This document shows, piece after piece, positions 26,650-35,306 of a DNA stretch of 64,000 bases (positions are counted from its first letter, which is position 1; every line of letters starts with the position of its first letter). Where the stretch lies: positions 3,178,001 through 3,242,000 of the forward strand of contig NZ_JAHTBK010000001.1 in NCBI RefSeq assembly GCF_020177575.1, read 5' to 3'. The notes beneath the pieces are model-generated. The model saw nothing but the letters and a program-made list of their open reading frames with translations, had not been told where the DNA came from and searched no databases. The DNA comes from Hasllibacter sp. MH4015 (lineage in GTDB: Bacteria > Pseudomonadota > Alphaproteobacteria > Rhodobacterales > Rhodobacteraceae). The position numbers were made by a program, and so were the translations under genes.

Positions 26650-27945
26650 ATGCAGACAGGCGCCGTGGCGAAAATGGAAACGAAGGTTGCGGCGTCCGAT
26701 CCCGTTGGGGGGGTGCTGGGTGCGGCATCGCTCAAGGTGCTGGTGCTGGATGACAGTCCCGCGCAACGCAACCTCGCTTGCGCCTTTCTGCGCAAATGGG
26801 GCCACCGCCCCGTGCCCACCGGCGATCCGGTAGACGCCCTGCGCATCGCGCGCGATCCGGAGATTTCGCTGATTCTGTGCGACTGGATGATGCCGGAAAT
26901 GACGGGCCCGGAATTCTGCCGCCGCCTGCGAGCGGAAGTGACCGACAGCTATGCCTATATCCTTCTCCTGACGTCCAAAAGCGAACGCGGCGCACTTTCC
27001 GAAGGGCTGGAGGCGGGAGCCGACGATTTCCTCAACAAGCCGATCCGTCCGCCGGAACTCCACGCACGGATGAACGCCGGTGCCCGTATCGTTGCCATGC
27101 AGCGAGAGCTTCGGTCGAAAAACGTGCTCTTGGAGACCACCCTCGATGAACTGCAGGAGGTCTACGGCACCATCGACCGCGATCTGGATGAGGCGCGGCG
27201 GCTGCAGATGGCCTCCCTGCAACAGACGCACCGGCGCTTCGACGGGGCCGATATATCTCTCCTGCTGGAGGCAAGCGGACATGTCGGCGGGGACATGGTG
27301 GGCTATTTCAACGTCTCGGATGATGAGGTCGGGCTGTTCAGCCTCGACGTGTCCGGCCACGGTGTCGCGTCGGCGATGATCGCGGCGCGCGTCGCCGGCA
27401 TGTTGTCGGACGCGTCCCCCGATCAGAACATCGCCCTGCACCGTCAACCGGACGGCACGCTGCAGCCGATTGATCCGGGCGTCGCGGCGGAACGGCTGAA
27501 CATGCTGATGCTGACGGAGGTGCAGACCGATCGCTATTTCACCCTGTGCCTGGGCTTCCTGAACCTGAAGACCGGCCTGTTGCGGCTGACCCAGGCCGGG
27601 CATCCGCACCCCATGATCCAGCGCGCCGATGGGCGGGTCGACATGGTCGGTGACGGTGGCATGCCCGTCGGCCTGATCCCCGATGTCCCCTTCGCCACGT
27701 TCGACGTGCGGTTGAATCCGGGCGACCGGGTGCTGCTCTATTCCGACGGCGTCACCGAATGCCCGAACCCCGCCGACATCATGCTGGATGAGGACGGCCT
27801 GATCCGCATGATGAAAGGGCAGGCGGACATCCGGGGCCCCGATTACCTCGCGACGTTGCGCGCCGGTCTTGTCAATTTCGCGGAAACCTCGGAGTTTCCG
27901 GACGATCTCTCGGCCCTTCTCGTGGAATTCCACGGCCGTGTCTGA
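26650..27945 (+). CDS. Response regulator with C-terminal SpoIIE/PP2C-type phosphatase domain
   Basis: A 431-residue signalling protein. Residues about 28-145 form a receiver: DD34-35, phosphoacceptor Asp78 in LILCDWMMPEMTG, Thr108 and Lys130 in FLNKPIRPPE. A coiled linker (about 150-205, LRSKNVLLETTLDELQEVYG) leads to a PP2C-type domain (about 210-431) with SGHVGGDMVGYFNVSD, LFSLDVSGHGVASAMIAA, and VLLYSDGVTE. Such RsbU-like proteins dephosphorylate an anti-sigma antagonist and so release sigma activity. It resembles RbaY of the Rhodobacter capsulatus RbaVWY switch (inference). It is divergent from the Hpt gene. Confidence 0.93.
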   Translation: MQTGAVAKMETKVAASDPVGGVLGAASLKVLVLDDSPAQRNLACAFLRKWGHRPVPTGDPVDALRIARDPEISLILCDWMMPEMTGPEFCRRLRAEVTDSYAYILLLTSKSERGALSEGLEAGADDFLNKPIRPPELHARMNAGARIVAMQRELRSKNVLLETTLDELQEVYGTIDRDLDEARRLQMASLQQTHRRFDGADISLLLEASGHVGGDMVGYFNVSDDEVGLFSLDVSGHGVASAMIAARVAGMLSDASPDQNIALHRQPDGTLQPIDPGVAAERLNMLMLTEVQTDRYFTLCLGFLNLKTGLLRLTQAGHPHPMIQRADGRVDMVGDGGMPVGLIPDVPFATFDVRLNPGDRVLLYSDGVTECPNPADIMLDEDGLIRMMKGQADIRGPDYLATLRAGLVNFAETSEFPDDLSALLVEFHGRV

Positions 27946-27948
27946 CGG

Positions 27949-28392
27949 CTACGCGCCGTTCAAGTACCGCGCTACGAAATGTCGGTCGCCCTCAACCGCA
28001 AGTTTGTCCAGCGCAACGTCCCACGACAGGAAGACGGCCGTATGCCCCGGCTCCGTCGGGTCGGACACGCGCGGCCCAAGACGAGCCGCGTAGATGTGAC
28101 ACTGTTTTTGGGCGTAACGGTCGTAATCCGGCATGAAGGTGAAGCGATGGCACATGCCAAGGCGGCGCAAAGCGTGGATGCGATACCCGGTCTCTTCCAG
28201 CACTTCCCGGTGCAGGGCCGCCACGGCCCCTTCGCCCGGGTCGATTCCGCCGCCCGGCAATTGCAATTCCGGGTAGGGCCGTTCCTGAAATGACGCCAGC
28301 AGCCCCTCACCCACATCAATGATTACGTAGGCCCCCGGACGCGGGGGATAGGCGCGATCGGGCTCTGGCGGGGATCCGAAACGGCGGTTCAT
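27949..28392 (-). CDS. NUDIX hydrolase
   Basis: A 147-residue NUDIX protein. The box G-x5-E-x7-R-E-V-x-E-E-x-G is met by GGGIDPGEGAVAALHREVLEETG at about 63-86, which binds metal and cleaves nucleoside diphosphate-linked substrates. The substrate is unknown. AGGAG lies 10 bp ahead of the ATG at 28390-28392; an open upstream extension overlaps kdsD and is rejected. Its stop is 3 bp from the stop of the convergent phosphatase gene. Confidence 0.88.
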   Translation of the reverse strand: MNRRFGSPPEPDRAYPPRPGAYVIIDVGEGLLASFQERPYPELQLPGGGIDPGEGAVAALHREVLEETGYRIHALRRLGMCHRFTFMPDYDRYAQKQCHIYAARLGPRVSDPTEPGHTAVFLSWDVALDKLAVEGDRHFVARYLNGA

Positions 28393-28488
28393 GGGCAAGC
28401 TCTCCTGTCGCGCCGTTCTGCCATGGTGGGGCCGGGGCGGAAAGCCAATCCTCTCGCCAAGGGACGGCGCTTGGGCTAAAGGGCGCAT

Positions 28489-29454
28489 ATGGCTGAGACC
28501 CCGACCCATTCCCTGCGCGATACCGGCGCGCGCGTCCTGCGAACGGAGGCACGCGCCGTCCGCGACCTGGCGGAAGCTCTGCCGGACGATTTCGAACGTG
28601 CGGCGGAGGCGATTCTTGCCACCAAGGGCCGCATCATCCTGTGCGGCATAGGCAAATCAGGCCACATCGCGCGCAAGATCAGCGCCACCTTTGCCTCCAC
28701 CGGGACCCCGTCCGCTTTCGTCCATGCCGCCGAGGCCAGCCACGGTGATCTCGGCATGGTCATGCCGGGCGATCTGGTCATCGCGATCTCCAATTCCGGC
28801 GAAACGACGGAGCTTCGGGACATCGTGGCGCATGTCGCACGCTTCTCGATCCCGATGGCCGCAATCTCCAAACGGCCCGACAGCACCCTTATGCGCGCCG
28901 CAGATTTTCGCCTGACCCTCCCGGATGCGGAGGAAGCCTGCTCCCTTGGCATGGCCCCCACCACGTCCACCACGCTTTCGCTGGCCCTGGGCGATGCGCT
29001 GGCCATCGCGGTCATGGAACGGCGCGGTTTCCTGCCGGAGCAATTTCGGACCTTCCATCCCGGCGGCAAACTTGGGGCGCAACTGAGCACCGTCGCGCAA
29101 TTGATGCACGGGCCCGACGCCTTGCCGCTGGTGCGGTCGGGCACGCCCATGGCCGAAACGCTGATTGTGATGTCGGAGAAGAGCTTCGGGATCGCGGGCG
29201 TGGTCGAAGAGGGCGCACTGATCGGCGTGATCTCCGACGGCGACCTGCGCCGCAACATCGCCCACCTGACCGACCAGCAAGCGGGCCAGGTCGCCACCGG
29301 CAATCCCCGCGTGATCGGGCCCGATGACCTCGCGGCTGAAGCGATGGCGATGATGTCGGGCAACAAGATCACCGCGCTTTTCGTCGTCGATGCGGAGAGA
29401 CGACCCCTCGGTATCCTGCATATCCACGATTGCCTGCGCGCCGGTCTGGCCTGA
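28489..29454 (+). CDS. kdsD: Arabinose-5-phosphate isomerase (KpsF/KdsD)
   Basis: A 321-residue enzyme interconverting ribulose 5-phosphate and arabinose 5-phosphate, the first step to Kdo for lipopolysaccharide. An N-terminal SIS domain (about 40-185) shows GIGKSGHIARKISATFASTGTPSAFVH and ISNSGETTEL. Two CBS motifs fill the C-terminus (LVRSGTPMAETLIVMSEKSFG, GVISDGDLRR, ALFVVDAERRPLGILHIHD). The layout SIS plus CBS pair is diagnostic. It begins 96 bp after the NUDIX start on the opposite strand and ends next to a terminator-like hairpin. Confidence 0.94.
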   Translation: MAETPTHSLRDTGARVLRTEARAVRDLAEALPDDFERAAEAILATKGRIILCGIGKSGHIARKISATFASTGTPSAFVHAAEASHGDLGMVMPGDLVIAISNSGETTELRDIVAHVARFSIPMAAISKRPDSTLMRAADFRLTLPDAEEACSLGMAPTTSTTLSLALGDALAIAVMERRGFLPEQFRTFHPGGKLGAQLSTVAQLMHGPDALPLVRSGTPMAETLIVMSEKSFGIAGVVEEGALIGVISDGDLRRNIAHLTDQQAGQVATGNPRVIGPDDLAAEAMAMMSGNKITALFVVDAERRPLGILHIHDCLRAGLA

Positions 29455-29458
29455 CACG

Positions 29459-29488
29459 AAAAGGCCCCCGCCATATCCGGCAGGGGCC
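29459..29488 (-). terminator. Terminator hairpin of the 29510-29842 gene
   Basis: On the minus strand GGCCCC-TGCC...GGCG-GGGGCC forms a strong stem directly followed by TTTT (the AAAA at 29459-29462). It lies 22 bp after the minus-strand stop and directly after the kdsD stop, so it may also stall plus-strand transcripts, although the plus side lacks a T-run. Confidence 0.7.
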
Positions 29489-29509
29489 ATTCCACGCTTG
29501 GGTAAGGTC

Positions 29510-29842
29510 TTATTCGTCTTCAAGCGATTGCAGGCGCAGGCGCTCAAAGATCTCCGCGCCATGGGCCGGATCGGAGGCGATGACGGTCACGAAGCCCGTC
29601 TCGCCCCGCAGGTCGGACATCGTCTCCACGCTCATGTTCAGCTGACGGAAGACGTCCGACAGGGTGGAGTCCATCGTCAGGTCGGCCATCATCAGCTCCC
29701 CCACGGGGACCATGCGGCGGTCGCTGGCGCTGTCTTCGCTCATGTTGAAATGCATGATGGCGAAGGCGGTCGTGTGTCCATCCGCGAAGGCCGGAGCGGC
29801 GACGGAGGCGATCAGGGCGGTGGCAAGTGCAAGGCGTTTCAT
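29510..29842 (-). CDS. Secreted hypothetical protein
   Basis: A 110-residue protein with a signal peptide (MKRLALATALIASVAAPAFA). The short mature part is Met- and Asp-rich (MHFNMSEDSASDRRM, GELMMADLTMDSTL) and predicts mostly helix; there is no cysteine. Family unknown; it is probably periplasmic. A terminator follows it. The upstream 270 bp to ugd contain no recognisable gene; a weak dyad CCGTGA/TCACGG sits at 29967-29987. Confidence 0.7.
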   Translation of the reverse strand: MKRLALATALIASVAAPAFADGHTTAFAIMHFNMSEDSASDRRMVPVGELMMADLTMDSTLSDVFRQLNMSVETMSDLRGETGFVTVIASDPAHGAEIFERLRLQSLEDE

Positions 29843-30112
29843 TGTGTTTATCCCATTTGTTGAGTGTCCCGGTCGCCGACGTGATGCCGATGACCTGAGC
29901 GGACGCTATGGGCCGGAACCGGGCCGGAGACAGAGGATTTCAGTCATCTCTCCGGCAGGTGAGCGTCCGTGATCGGATTTGTCACGGGGTGGTGAAACGG
30001 GCCACTCCGGGCGTGATTTCGCCGTGAGGATTCGGGGCGTTTTGTAATCGACGGAAGATTGTTGCGCAGCCGCGGACGCGCCGCGCCGTGCTACGCGATT
30101 CGCAGACAGCCC

Positions 30113-31417
30113 CTACCGCCCGACGCCCGCATAGGCCTCGAACCCCGCGCGCTTGGCATCCCTGGGGCTATAGACATTGCGCAGGTCGGCCATGCGCGGG
30201 GTCGCCATCTTGCGCGCGATCCGCTTCAGATCCAGCGCACGGAACTCGTTCCATTCCGTCAGGATCACGACCAGGTCGGCATTCTGCACCGCTTTGTAGG
30301 CGTCCTCGGCCCAGATCACGCCGGGCAAGAGGTCTTCCCCTTCCCGCCGCCCCTGGGGGTCCACGACCCGCACTTTGGCGCCACCACCCACAAGCGCCGG
30401 CACGATGGTCAGCGACGGCGCGTCGCGCATGTCGTCGGTATTGGGTTTGAACGTCACTCCGTAGATTGCGATGGTCTTGCCGTTGAACGATCCGTCACAA
30501 AGGTCGCGCAACTTTTCGATCATCCGGTGTTTTACGTCGTCATTCACGCGGATCACCGTCTCCACGATATTCTGCGGCACCGCGTGGTCCTGCCCGATCC
30601 GCGCCAAGGCCGTGGTGTCCTTGGGGAAACAGGACCCGCCATAGCCCGGCCCGGCATGGAGGAACTTGTTCCCGATGCGCCCGTCCATGCCGATGCCCTT
30701 GGACACTTCCTTGACGTCCGCACCCACCCGTTCGCACAGCGCGGCAATCTCGTTGATGAAGGTGATCTTCGTGGCAAGAAACGCGTTGGCCGCGTATTTG
30801 ATCATCTCCGCGCTTTCCAGATCGGTCGTGACAACCGGGAAATCCCGCAAGAAAAGCGGCCGATAGATTTCGTCCATCACTTCCGACGCGCGCTCGGTCT
30901 GGACGCCCACCACAACCCGGTCGGGCCGCATGAAATCGTCGATCGCCGCCCCTTCGCGCAGAAATTCGGGGTTGGAGGCGACGTCGAATTCCGCATCGGG
31001 GCGAGTCTTGGCCACCACCTGTTTCACCTTGCGGTTGGTGCCGACGGGGACGGTGGATTTGGTCACGATCACCGCGTAGCCGGTCAGCGCATTCGCAACC
31101 TCTTCCGCCGCGGCCATCACGTAGGTCAGGTCCGCATGTCCATCTCCGCGTCGCGTCGGCGTGCCCACGGCGATGAAGACCGCATCCGCCCCGTCCACCG
31201 CCTGCGCAAGGTCCGTGGTGAAGGACAGCCGCCCGGCCTCCACGTTCTTTTCCATCAGCGCGTCGAGGCCCGGCTCATAGATCGGCACCTCGCCCGCCTG
31301 CAACATCTCGATCTTGGCGGGGTCCTTGTCGACGCAGATCACGTCATGCCCGAAATCCGAGAAACAGACGCCCGAGACGAGGCCCACGTATCCTGTGCCA
31401 ATCATCGTAATGCGCAT
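30113..31417 (-). CDS. ugd: UDP-glucose 6-dehydrogenase
   Basis: A 434-residue NAD enzyme oxidising UDP-glucose twice to UDP-glucuronate. The Rossmann motif GTGYVGLVSG is at residues 7-16; the catalytic Cys263 lies in PGYGGSCFPKD; FVASNPEFLREG-like VASNPEFLREGAAI is present. Length and domain order are normal. The first codon chosen is ATG at 31415-31417. It is the third-position member of an array with cupin, UDP-glucuronate epimerase and galE, all on the minus strand. Confidence 0.96.
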   Translation of the reverse strand: MRITMIGTGYVGLVSGVCFSDFGHDVICVDKDPAKIEMLQAGEVPIYEPGLDALMEKNVEAGRLSFTTDLAQAVDGADAVFIAVGTPTRRGDGHADLTYVMAAAEEVANALTGYAVIVTKSTVPVGTNRKVKQVVAKTRPDAEFDVASNPEFLREGAAIDDFMRPDRVVVGVQTERASEVMDEIYRPLFLRDFPVVTTDLESAEMIKYAANAFLATKITFINEIAALCERVGADVKEVSKGIGMDGRIGNKFLHAGPGYGGSCFPKDTTALARIGQDHAVPQNIVETVIRVNDDVKHRMIEKLRDLCDGSFNGKTIAIYGVTFKPNTDDMRDAPSLTIVPALVGGGAKVRVVDPQGRREGEDLLPGVIWAEDAYKAVQNADLVVILTEWNEFRALDLKRIARKMATPRMADLRNVYSPRDAKRAGFEAYAGVGR

Positions 31418-31495
31418 CGTCGTCTTCCCTTGCGGCAATCTGCTGCGTTTGTCTGAGTCACCCGGGCCGGTCCGGTCAAGCCGTGCGGAATGCCC

Positions 31496-31891
31496 TCAGC
31501 CCAGATAATCAGCATCCGCGACATGTTCGGCCCAATCCGCGGCGCTGCCATCAACGGCCTCCTGCACGGCGATATGCTCCATAGCGGACGTTGCGGTGGC
31601 CCCGTGCCAATGGCGCTCTCCCGCCTCGAACCAGATTGTGTCGCCGGGGCGGATCACCTGTTTCGCCTCACCCTCTTTCCGGACCCAGCCTTCGCCCTCC
31701 GTCACGATCAGAAGCTGGCCAAGGGGATGGGTGTGCCACGCCGTTCTGGCCCCGGCCTCAAAGCGAACCCGCAAGGCCCCGGCGCGTTCCGGTCCTTCCA
31801 CCTTGTGGAGCGGTGTGATCGTCACGTCCCCGGTGAAATACTCCGCCGGTCCCGGTCCGCCCGCCATGTCGGATGCGCGTGTGATCTTCAT
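31496..31891 (-). CDS. Cupin-domain protein
   Basis: A 131-residue single-domain beta-barrel. The metal-binding cupin motif 1 is visible as GARTAWHTHPLGQLLIVTEGEGWV, with His residues and Glu; motif 2 is PGDTIWFEAGERHWHGA. Proteins of this length include carboxymuconolactone-type and mandelonitrile lyase-like cupins; the activity here is undetermined. It lies between ugd and the UDP-glucuronate epimerase within the sugar operon, suggesting but not proving a carbohydrate role. Confidence 0.85.
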   Translation of the reverse strand: MKITRASDMAGGPGPAEYFTGDVTITPLHKVEGPERAGALRVRFEAGARTAWHTHPLGQLLIVTEGEGWVRKEGEAKQVIRPGDTIWFEAGERHWHGATATSAMEHIAVQEAVDGSAADWAEHVADADYLG

Positions 31892-31909
31892 GGGTCGATC
31901 CTTTCGCCG

Positions 31910-32911
31910 TCAAACCTGGTAATAGTCGCGATACCATTCCACGAACCGCGCCACCCCCTCCGCCACGGGCGTCTTGGGCTTGTAACCCGTCAATCCCTGC
32001 AAAAGGCTTGCATCGGCCCAGGTCGCGGGTACATCGCCGGGCTGCATGTCCATCATGTTCATCTGCGCCTTGCGGCCCGTCGCCTCCTCGACCGCGGCGA
32101 TGTAATCAAGCAGCGGGACGGAATTGGAATTGCCGATATTCACGATCCGGTGCGGGGCCACCGGCGACAGGCTGTCATTGTCCAACGGGTCCTGCCCGGG
32201 AACCGCGTCGATCAAACGGACGATCCCGTCCACAAGGTCCGTCACATAAGTGAAATCGCGCGCCATGTCGCCGTGGTTGTAGACGTCGATGGGCCGATCT
32301 TCGAGGATCGCCTTGGTGAACTTGAACAGCGCCATGTCCGGCCGTCCCCAAGGCCCGTAGACAGTGAAGAACCGGAACATCGTCGTCGGCAAATCGTACA
32401 GGTGGGCATAGGAATGGGCCATCACCTCGTTCGACTTCTTTGTCGCCGCATAGAACGACATCTGCGTGTCCGCCTTCATCGTCTCGGCATAGGGCATCTG
32501 CGTGTTGGCGCCGTAGGCAGAGGAGGTGGAGGCAAGCAGCGAATGCGCGGGCGGAAAGGCCCGCATCGCCTCCAACAGGCGGAAGGTGCCGATCAGGTTC
32601 GCTTCGACGTAGCTTTCGGGATTGTCGATGGAATACCGTACCCCGGCCTGTGCCGCCAGGTGTATGACCGCGTCCGGGCGGTGCTTTTCCATCAGGTCAT
32701 GCAGGACGCCGGGCGTCTCGATCCGAGCGTTCACGGCGTGGAAGCCCGCGTTTTGCTGCAACATCGCCTGGCGGCGTTCCTTCAGGCTGACGTCGTAATA
32801 ATCCGTGAGGGCGTCCAGCCCGATAATCGTCCATCCGTCGGACAGAAGCCGGTCGCTCAGATGGTAGCCGATGAACCCGGCCGAGCCGGTGATTAATGCC
32901 ATGCGGCTCAT
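31910..32911 (-). CDS. UDP-glucuronate 4-epimerase-type NAD-dependent epimerase
   Basis: A 333-residue extended SDR. The NAD-binding ITGSAGFIGYHLSDRLL is at the start; catalytic Tyr154 and Lys158 lie in MSFYAATKKSNEVMAHSY. The LKERRQAML and QAGVRYSIDNPESY signatures match UDP-glucuronate/galacturonate 4-epimerases, which convert the ugd product to UDP-galacturonate. It overlaps galE by the ATGA arrangement. Placement beside ugd supports this substrate. Confidence 0.88.
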   Translation of the reverse strand: MSRMALITGSAGFIGYHLSDRLLSDGWTIIGLDALTDYYDVSLKERRQAMLQQNAGFHAVNARIETPGVLHDLMEKHRPDAVIHLAAQAGVRYSIDNPESYVEANLIGTFRLLEAMRAFPPAHSLLASTSSAYGANTQMPYAETMKADTQMSFYAATKKSNEVMAHSYAHLYDLPTTMFRFFTVYGPWGRPDMALFKFTKAILEDRPIDVYNHGDMARDFTYVTDLVDGIVRLIDAVPGQDPLDNDSLSPVAPHRIVNIGNSNSVPLLDYIAAVEEATGRKAQMNMMDMQPGDVPATWADASLLQGLTGYKPKTPVAEGVARFVEWYRDYYQV

Positions 32912-33945
32912 GTGTTGTCCTCTCCGTCAGGGTCTTCCTGGCTATGGGGTCCGGTGATCCACGCCCAGGAGGATGCGCACATCTCATCCAGCGTTTTTTC
33001 TGTTCGGAAGCCCAGGACCTCCTCGGCCTTGTCGGCCTTGGCCACGTAGATCGGCACGTCGCCCGCCCGCCGGTCGACCACGCGGTGGGGAATGTCCCGG
33101 TTCGACGCGCGCTTGTAAGCCGCAATCATCTCCATCACCGAATGGCCCTCGCCAGTGCCAAGGTTCACCAGGTGGCTCTGCCCGTCTTCAAGAAGGGCCG
33201 CGACGGACAGAACATGTCCGCGTGCCAGGTCGTCGACATGGATGTAATCGCGCACGCCGGTGCCGTCCTGCGTGTCGTAATCATCTCCGAACACCTCAAG
33301 CTCCTCCACCTCTCCGGCGGCGACCTTGGCTATGAACGGCATTAGGTTGTTGGGCGTGTCGCGCGGGTCTTCCCCGATCAGGTGGCTCTCATGGGCGCCC
33401 GCCGGGTTGAAATACCGCAATATGCCGATCTGCCAGCGATCATCGGCCGCGACCAATTGGTTCAGAATCTGCTCACCACTGATCTTGGTCTGGCCATAGG
33501 GGTTCATCGCCCGGAATTCCGCCGTTTCCGGTGTGGGCGTCTCATCGGGGACGCCATAAACGGTCGCTGACGAGGAAAAGACGATCTTCCGGCACCCCGC
33601 CGCATCCATCACCCGCAGAAGGTTGATGAGCCCGCTGATATTGACGTCGAAGTAATCCAGCGGACGCTCCACGCTTTCACCCACCGCTTTCAACGCCGCA
33701 AAATGCACCACCGCGTCGAACACATGTTCCGCGAACAGGCTCGCAAGGGTCGTGGCGTCGCGCACATCTGCCTCGGCCAAGGTCACGGGCTGGCCGGTCA
33801 GGTCCTCCAGCCGCGCGATGACGGACCGGTTTGCGTTTTGAAAATTGTCCAAGATCGTGACGTCATAGCCCGCCTCGACGAGGGCAACGTAGGTATGCGA
33901 TCCGATATAGCCTGCGCCGCCTGTCAATAAGATGCGCTGTGTCAT
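32908..33945 (-). CDS. galE: UDP-glucose 4-epimerase
   Basis: A 345-residue SDR that interconverts UDP-glucose and UDP-galactose. The NAD-binding LLTGGAGYIGSHTYVAL opens the protein; the catalytic Tyr lies in AMNPYGQTKISGEQIL; ILRYFNPAGAHES and DYIHVDDLARGHV are strong GalE signatures. The start ATG at 33943-33945 is chosen because the upstream open extension has no family match. It heads the minus-strand sugar operon and overlaps the next gene by ATGA. It faces the Wza-like gene across a 212-bp divergent region. Confidence 0.95.
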   Translation of the reverse strand: MTQRILLTGGAGYIGSHTYVALVEAGYDVTILDNFQNANRSVIARLEDLTGQPVTLAEADVRDATTLASLFAEHVFDAVVHFAALKAVGESVERPLDYFDVNISGLINLLRVMDAAGCRKIVFSSSATVYGVPDETPTPETAEFRAMNPYGQTKISGEQILNQLVAADDRWQIGILRYFNPAGAHESHLIGEDPRDTPNNLMPFIAKVAAGEVEELEVFGDDYDTQDGTGVRDYIHVDDLARGHVLSVAALLEDGQSHLVNLGTGEGHSVMEMIAAYKRASNRDIPHRVVDRRAGDVPIYVAKADKAEEVLGFRTEKTLDEMCASSWAWITGPHSQEDPDGEDNT

Positions 33946-33976
33946 GCGCGGTTTCCCCTGCCCGGTGCCGCTGAAT

Positions 33977-34133
33977 TGATCCAAGCCATTGCCATGGATC
34001 ATGGTCTTGGTCAAAGGCAAAGCACCTGCCTGCGGCTTTGGTAATTTTGCACCGCTTGGCCACACAAAACCCTCCGCCGCGATTGACGGGCCAGCGGGAG
34101 GCTTGCAAACGTCACCGCAACATCTGCTTGCAA
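33977..34133. promoter_or_regulatory. Candidate regulatory sites between galE and the Wza-like gene
   Basis: A dyad TGATCCA (33977-33983) / TGGATCA (33995-34001) with an 11-bp spacer lies 32 bp ahead of galE. Two direct GCTTGCAA copies at 34101-34108 and 34126-34133 (25 bp apart) lie ahead of the export gene. They look like binding sites for a shared controller of exopolysaccharide genes, but no factor is known. Confidence 0.35.
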
Positions 34134-34157
34134 CGCGATCTCGGGGGATCATCGACG

Positions 34158-35282
34158 TTGGCCCATCTGCCCGCTTTCGGCAAACTCATCCTGTGCGTGC
34201 TGGCCACCCTCGCGGTCGCCGCCTGCGATAACCTGCCCCGTACCGCCCCGGTGGAGCGTGAGGTCGTGGAAGTCGCCAGCGGGGAGGTTGCCGATTTCGC
34301 CGTCTACCCCGTCACGCGGGAGTTTCTGCCCATCGTCGCGGCCTGGCCCGGCACCGGCAACCGGCACCTGGGATGGATTCCGACGTCAGGCGGCGCGCGC
34401 ACCAGCGTGATCGGCACGGGCGATCAGCTGCGGATCACGGTCTGGGACAGCGACAATGACAGTCTCCTGACGAATTCCGACCCGTCCACCGTGATCGAAG
34501 CCCTGACCGTCGCCCCCGATGGTACCGTCTTCGTGCCCTATGTCGGCAACGTGGAGGTCGCGGGCCTGACGGAGCAATTGGCCCGCGTCGAATTGCAGGA
34601 CCGTGTCGATCTGGTGGCCCCCCAGGCGCAAGTCCAGTTGGAGCTTGTGCAGGGTCGCGCGAATTCCGTCGATCTGGTGGGCGGCGTGAACAATGCGGGC
34701 CGCTTCCCGATGCCGGACCGGAACTACACCGTTCTGAACCTGATCGCCGATGGCGGCGGCGTGCAGCAGGGGATGGAGAACCCGCAAATCCGCCTGATCC
34801 GGGGCGGCTCGATCTATGGCACGTCCATCGACCGGCTTTTCGCGGAACCGGGCCTCGATACGCTTCTGCACGGCGGCGACCGCGTCATCGTGGAGGAGGA
34901 TCGCCGCTATTTCCTGTCCCTCGGCGCGGCGGGGGAGCAGAACCAGCACCGCTTTCCGCAGGACCACCTGACGGCGCTCGACGCGATTTCCATCATCGGC
35001 GGGGTGGAGGGCCGCAGGGGCAATCCCGGCGGCGTTCTGGTGCTGCGCGAATATCCCCATTCCGCCGTGCGCCCCGATGCCCGTGGACCCGATCAGGCCC
35101 GCGTTGTGTTCGCATTGGACCTGACGAATGCCGACGGCCTGTTCTCCGCCCGCAACTTCCGCATCAATCCCGGCGATTTGGTGCTGGTGACCGAAAGCCC
35201 GGTGACGGGTGTGCAGACGATCTTCGGCCTTGTCGGTTCCGCCTTCGGGCTGGTGAACGCCGCCAACAACGCGACCAACTGA
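34158..35282 (+). CDS. Polysaccharide export lipoprotein (Wza-like)
   Basis: A 374-residue outer-membrane export protein. A lipoprotein signal (LILCVLATLAVAAC, Cys23) is followed by the polysaccharide export domain: GTGDQLRITVWDSDND, LTVAPDGTVFVPYVGNVEVAGLT, and two SLBB-like repeats (SVDLVGGVNNAGRFPMPD and the RYFLSLGAAG region). The first in-frame ATG is far upstream; a TTG at 34158 preceded by GGGGGA gives the right signal peptide. No Wzc or polymerase gene is in the window. It is divergent from galE and close to a glycosyltransferase, pointing to exopolysaccharide secretion. Confidence 0.88.
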   Translation: MAHLPAFGKLILCVLATLAVAACDNLPRTAPVEREVVEVASGEVADFAVYPVTREFLPIVAAWPGTGNRHLGWIPTSGGARTSVIGTGDQLRITVWDSDNDSLLTNSDPSTVIEALTVAPDGTVFVPYVGNVEVAGLTEQLARVELQDRVDLVAPQAQVQLELVQGRANSVDLVGGVNNAGRFPMPDRNYTVLNLIADGGGVQQGMENPQIRLIRGGSIYGTSIDRLFAEPGLDTLLHGGDRVIVEEDRRYFLSLGAAGEQNQHRFPQDHLTALDAISIIGGVEGRRGNPGGVLVLREYPHSAVRPDARGPDQARVVFALDLTNADGLFSARNFRINPGDLVLVTESPVTGVQTIFGLVGSAFGLVNAANNATN

Positions 35283-35306
35283 CCACCTTCGGACGCCCCG
35301 CAACGC

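Noticed and set aside
29459-29488. Hairpin as a plus-strand terminator for kdsD
   Set aside because: The plus strand has no T-run after the stem; the T-run is on the minus side, so it serves the minus-strand gene.
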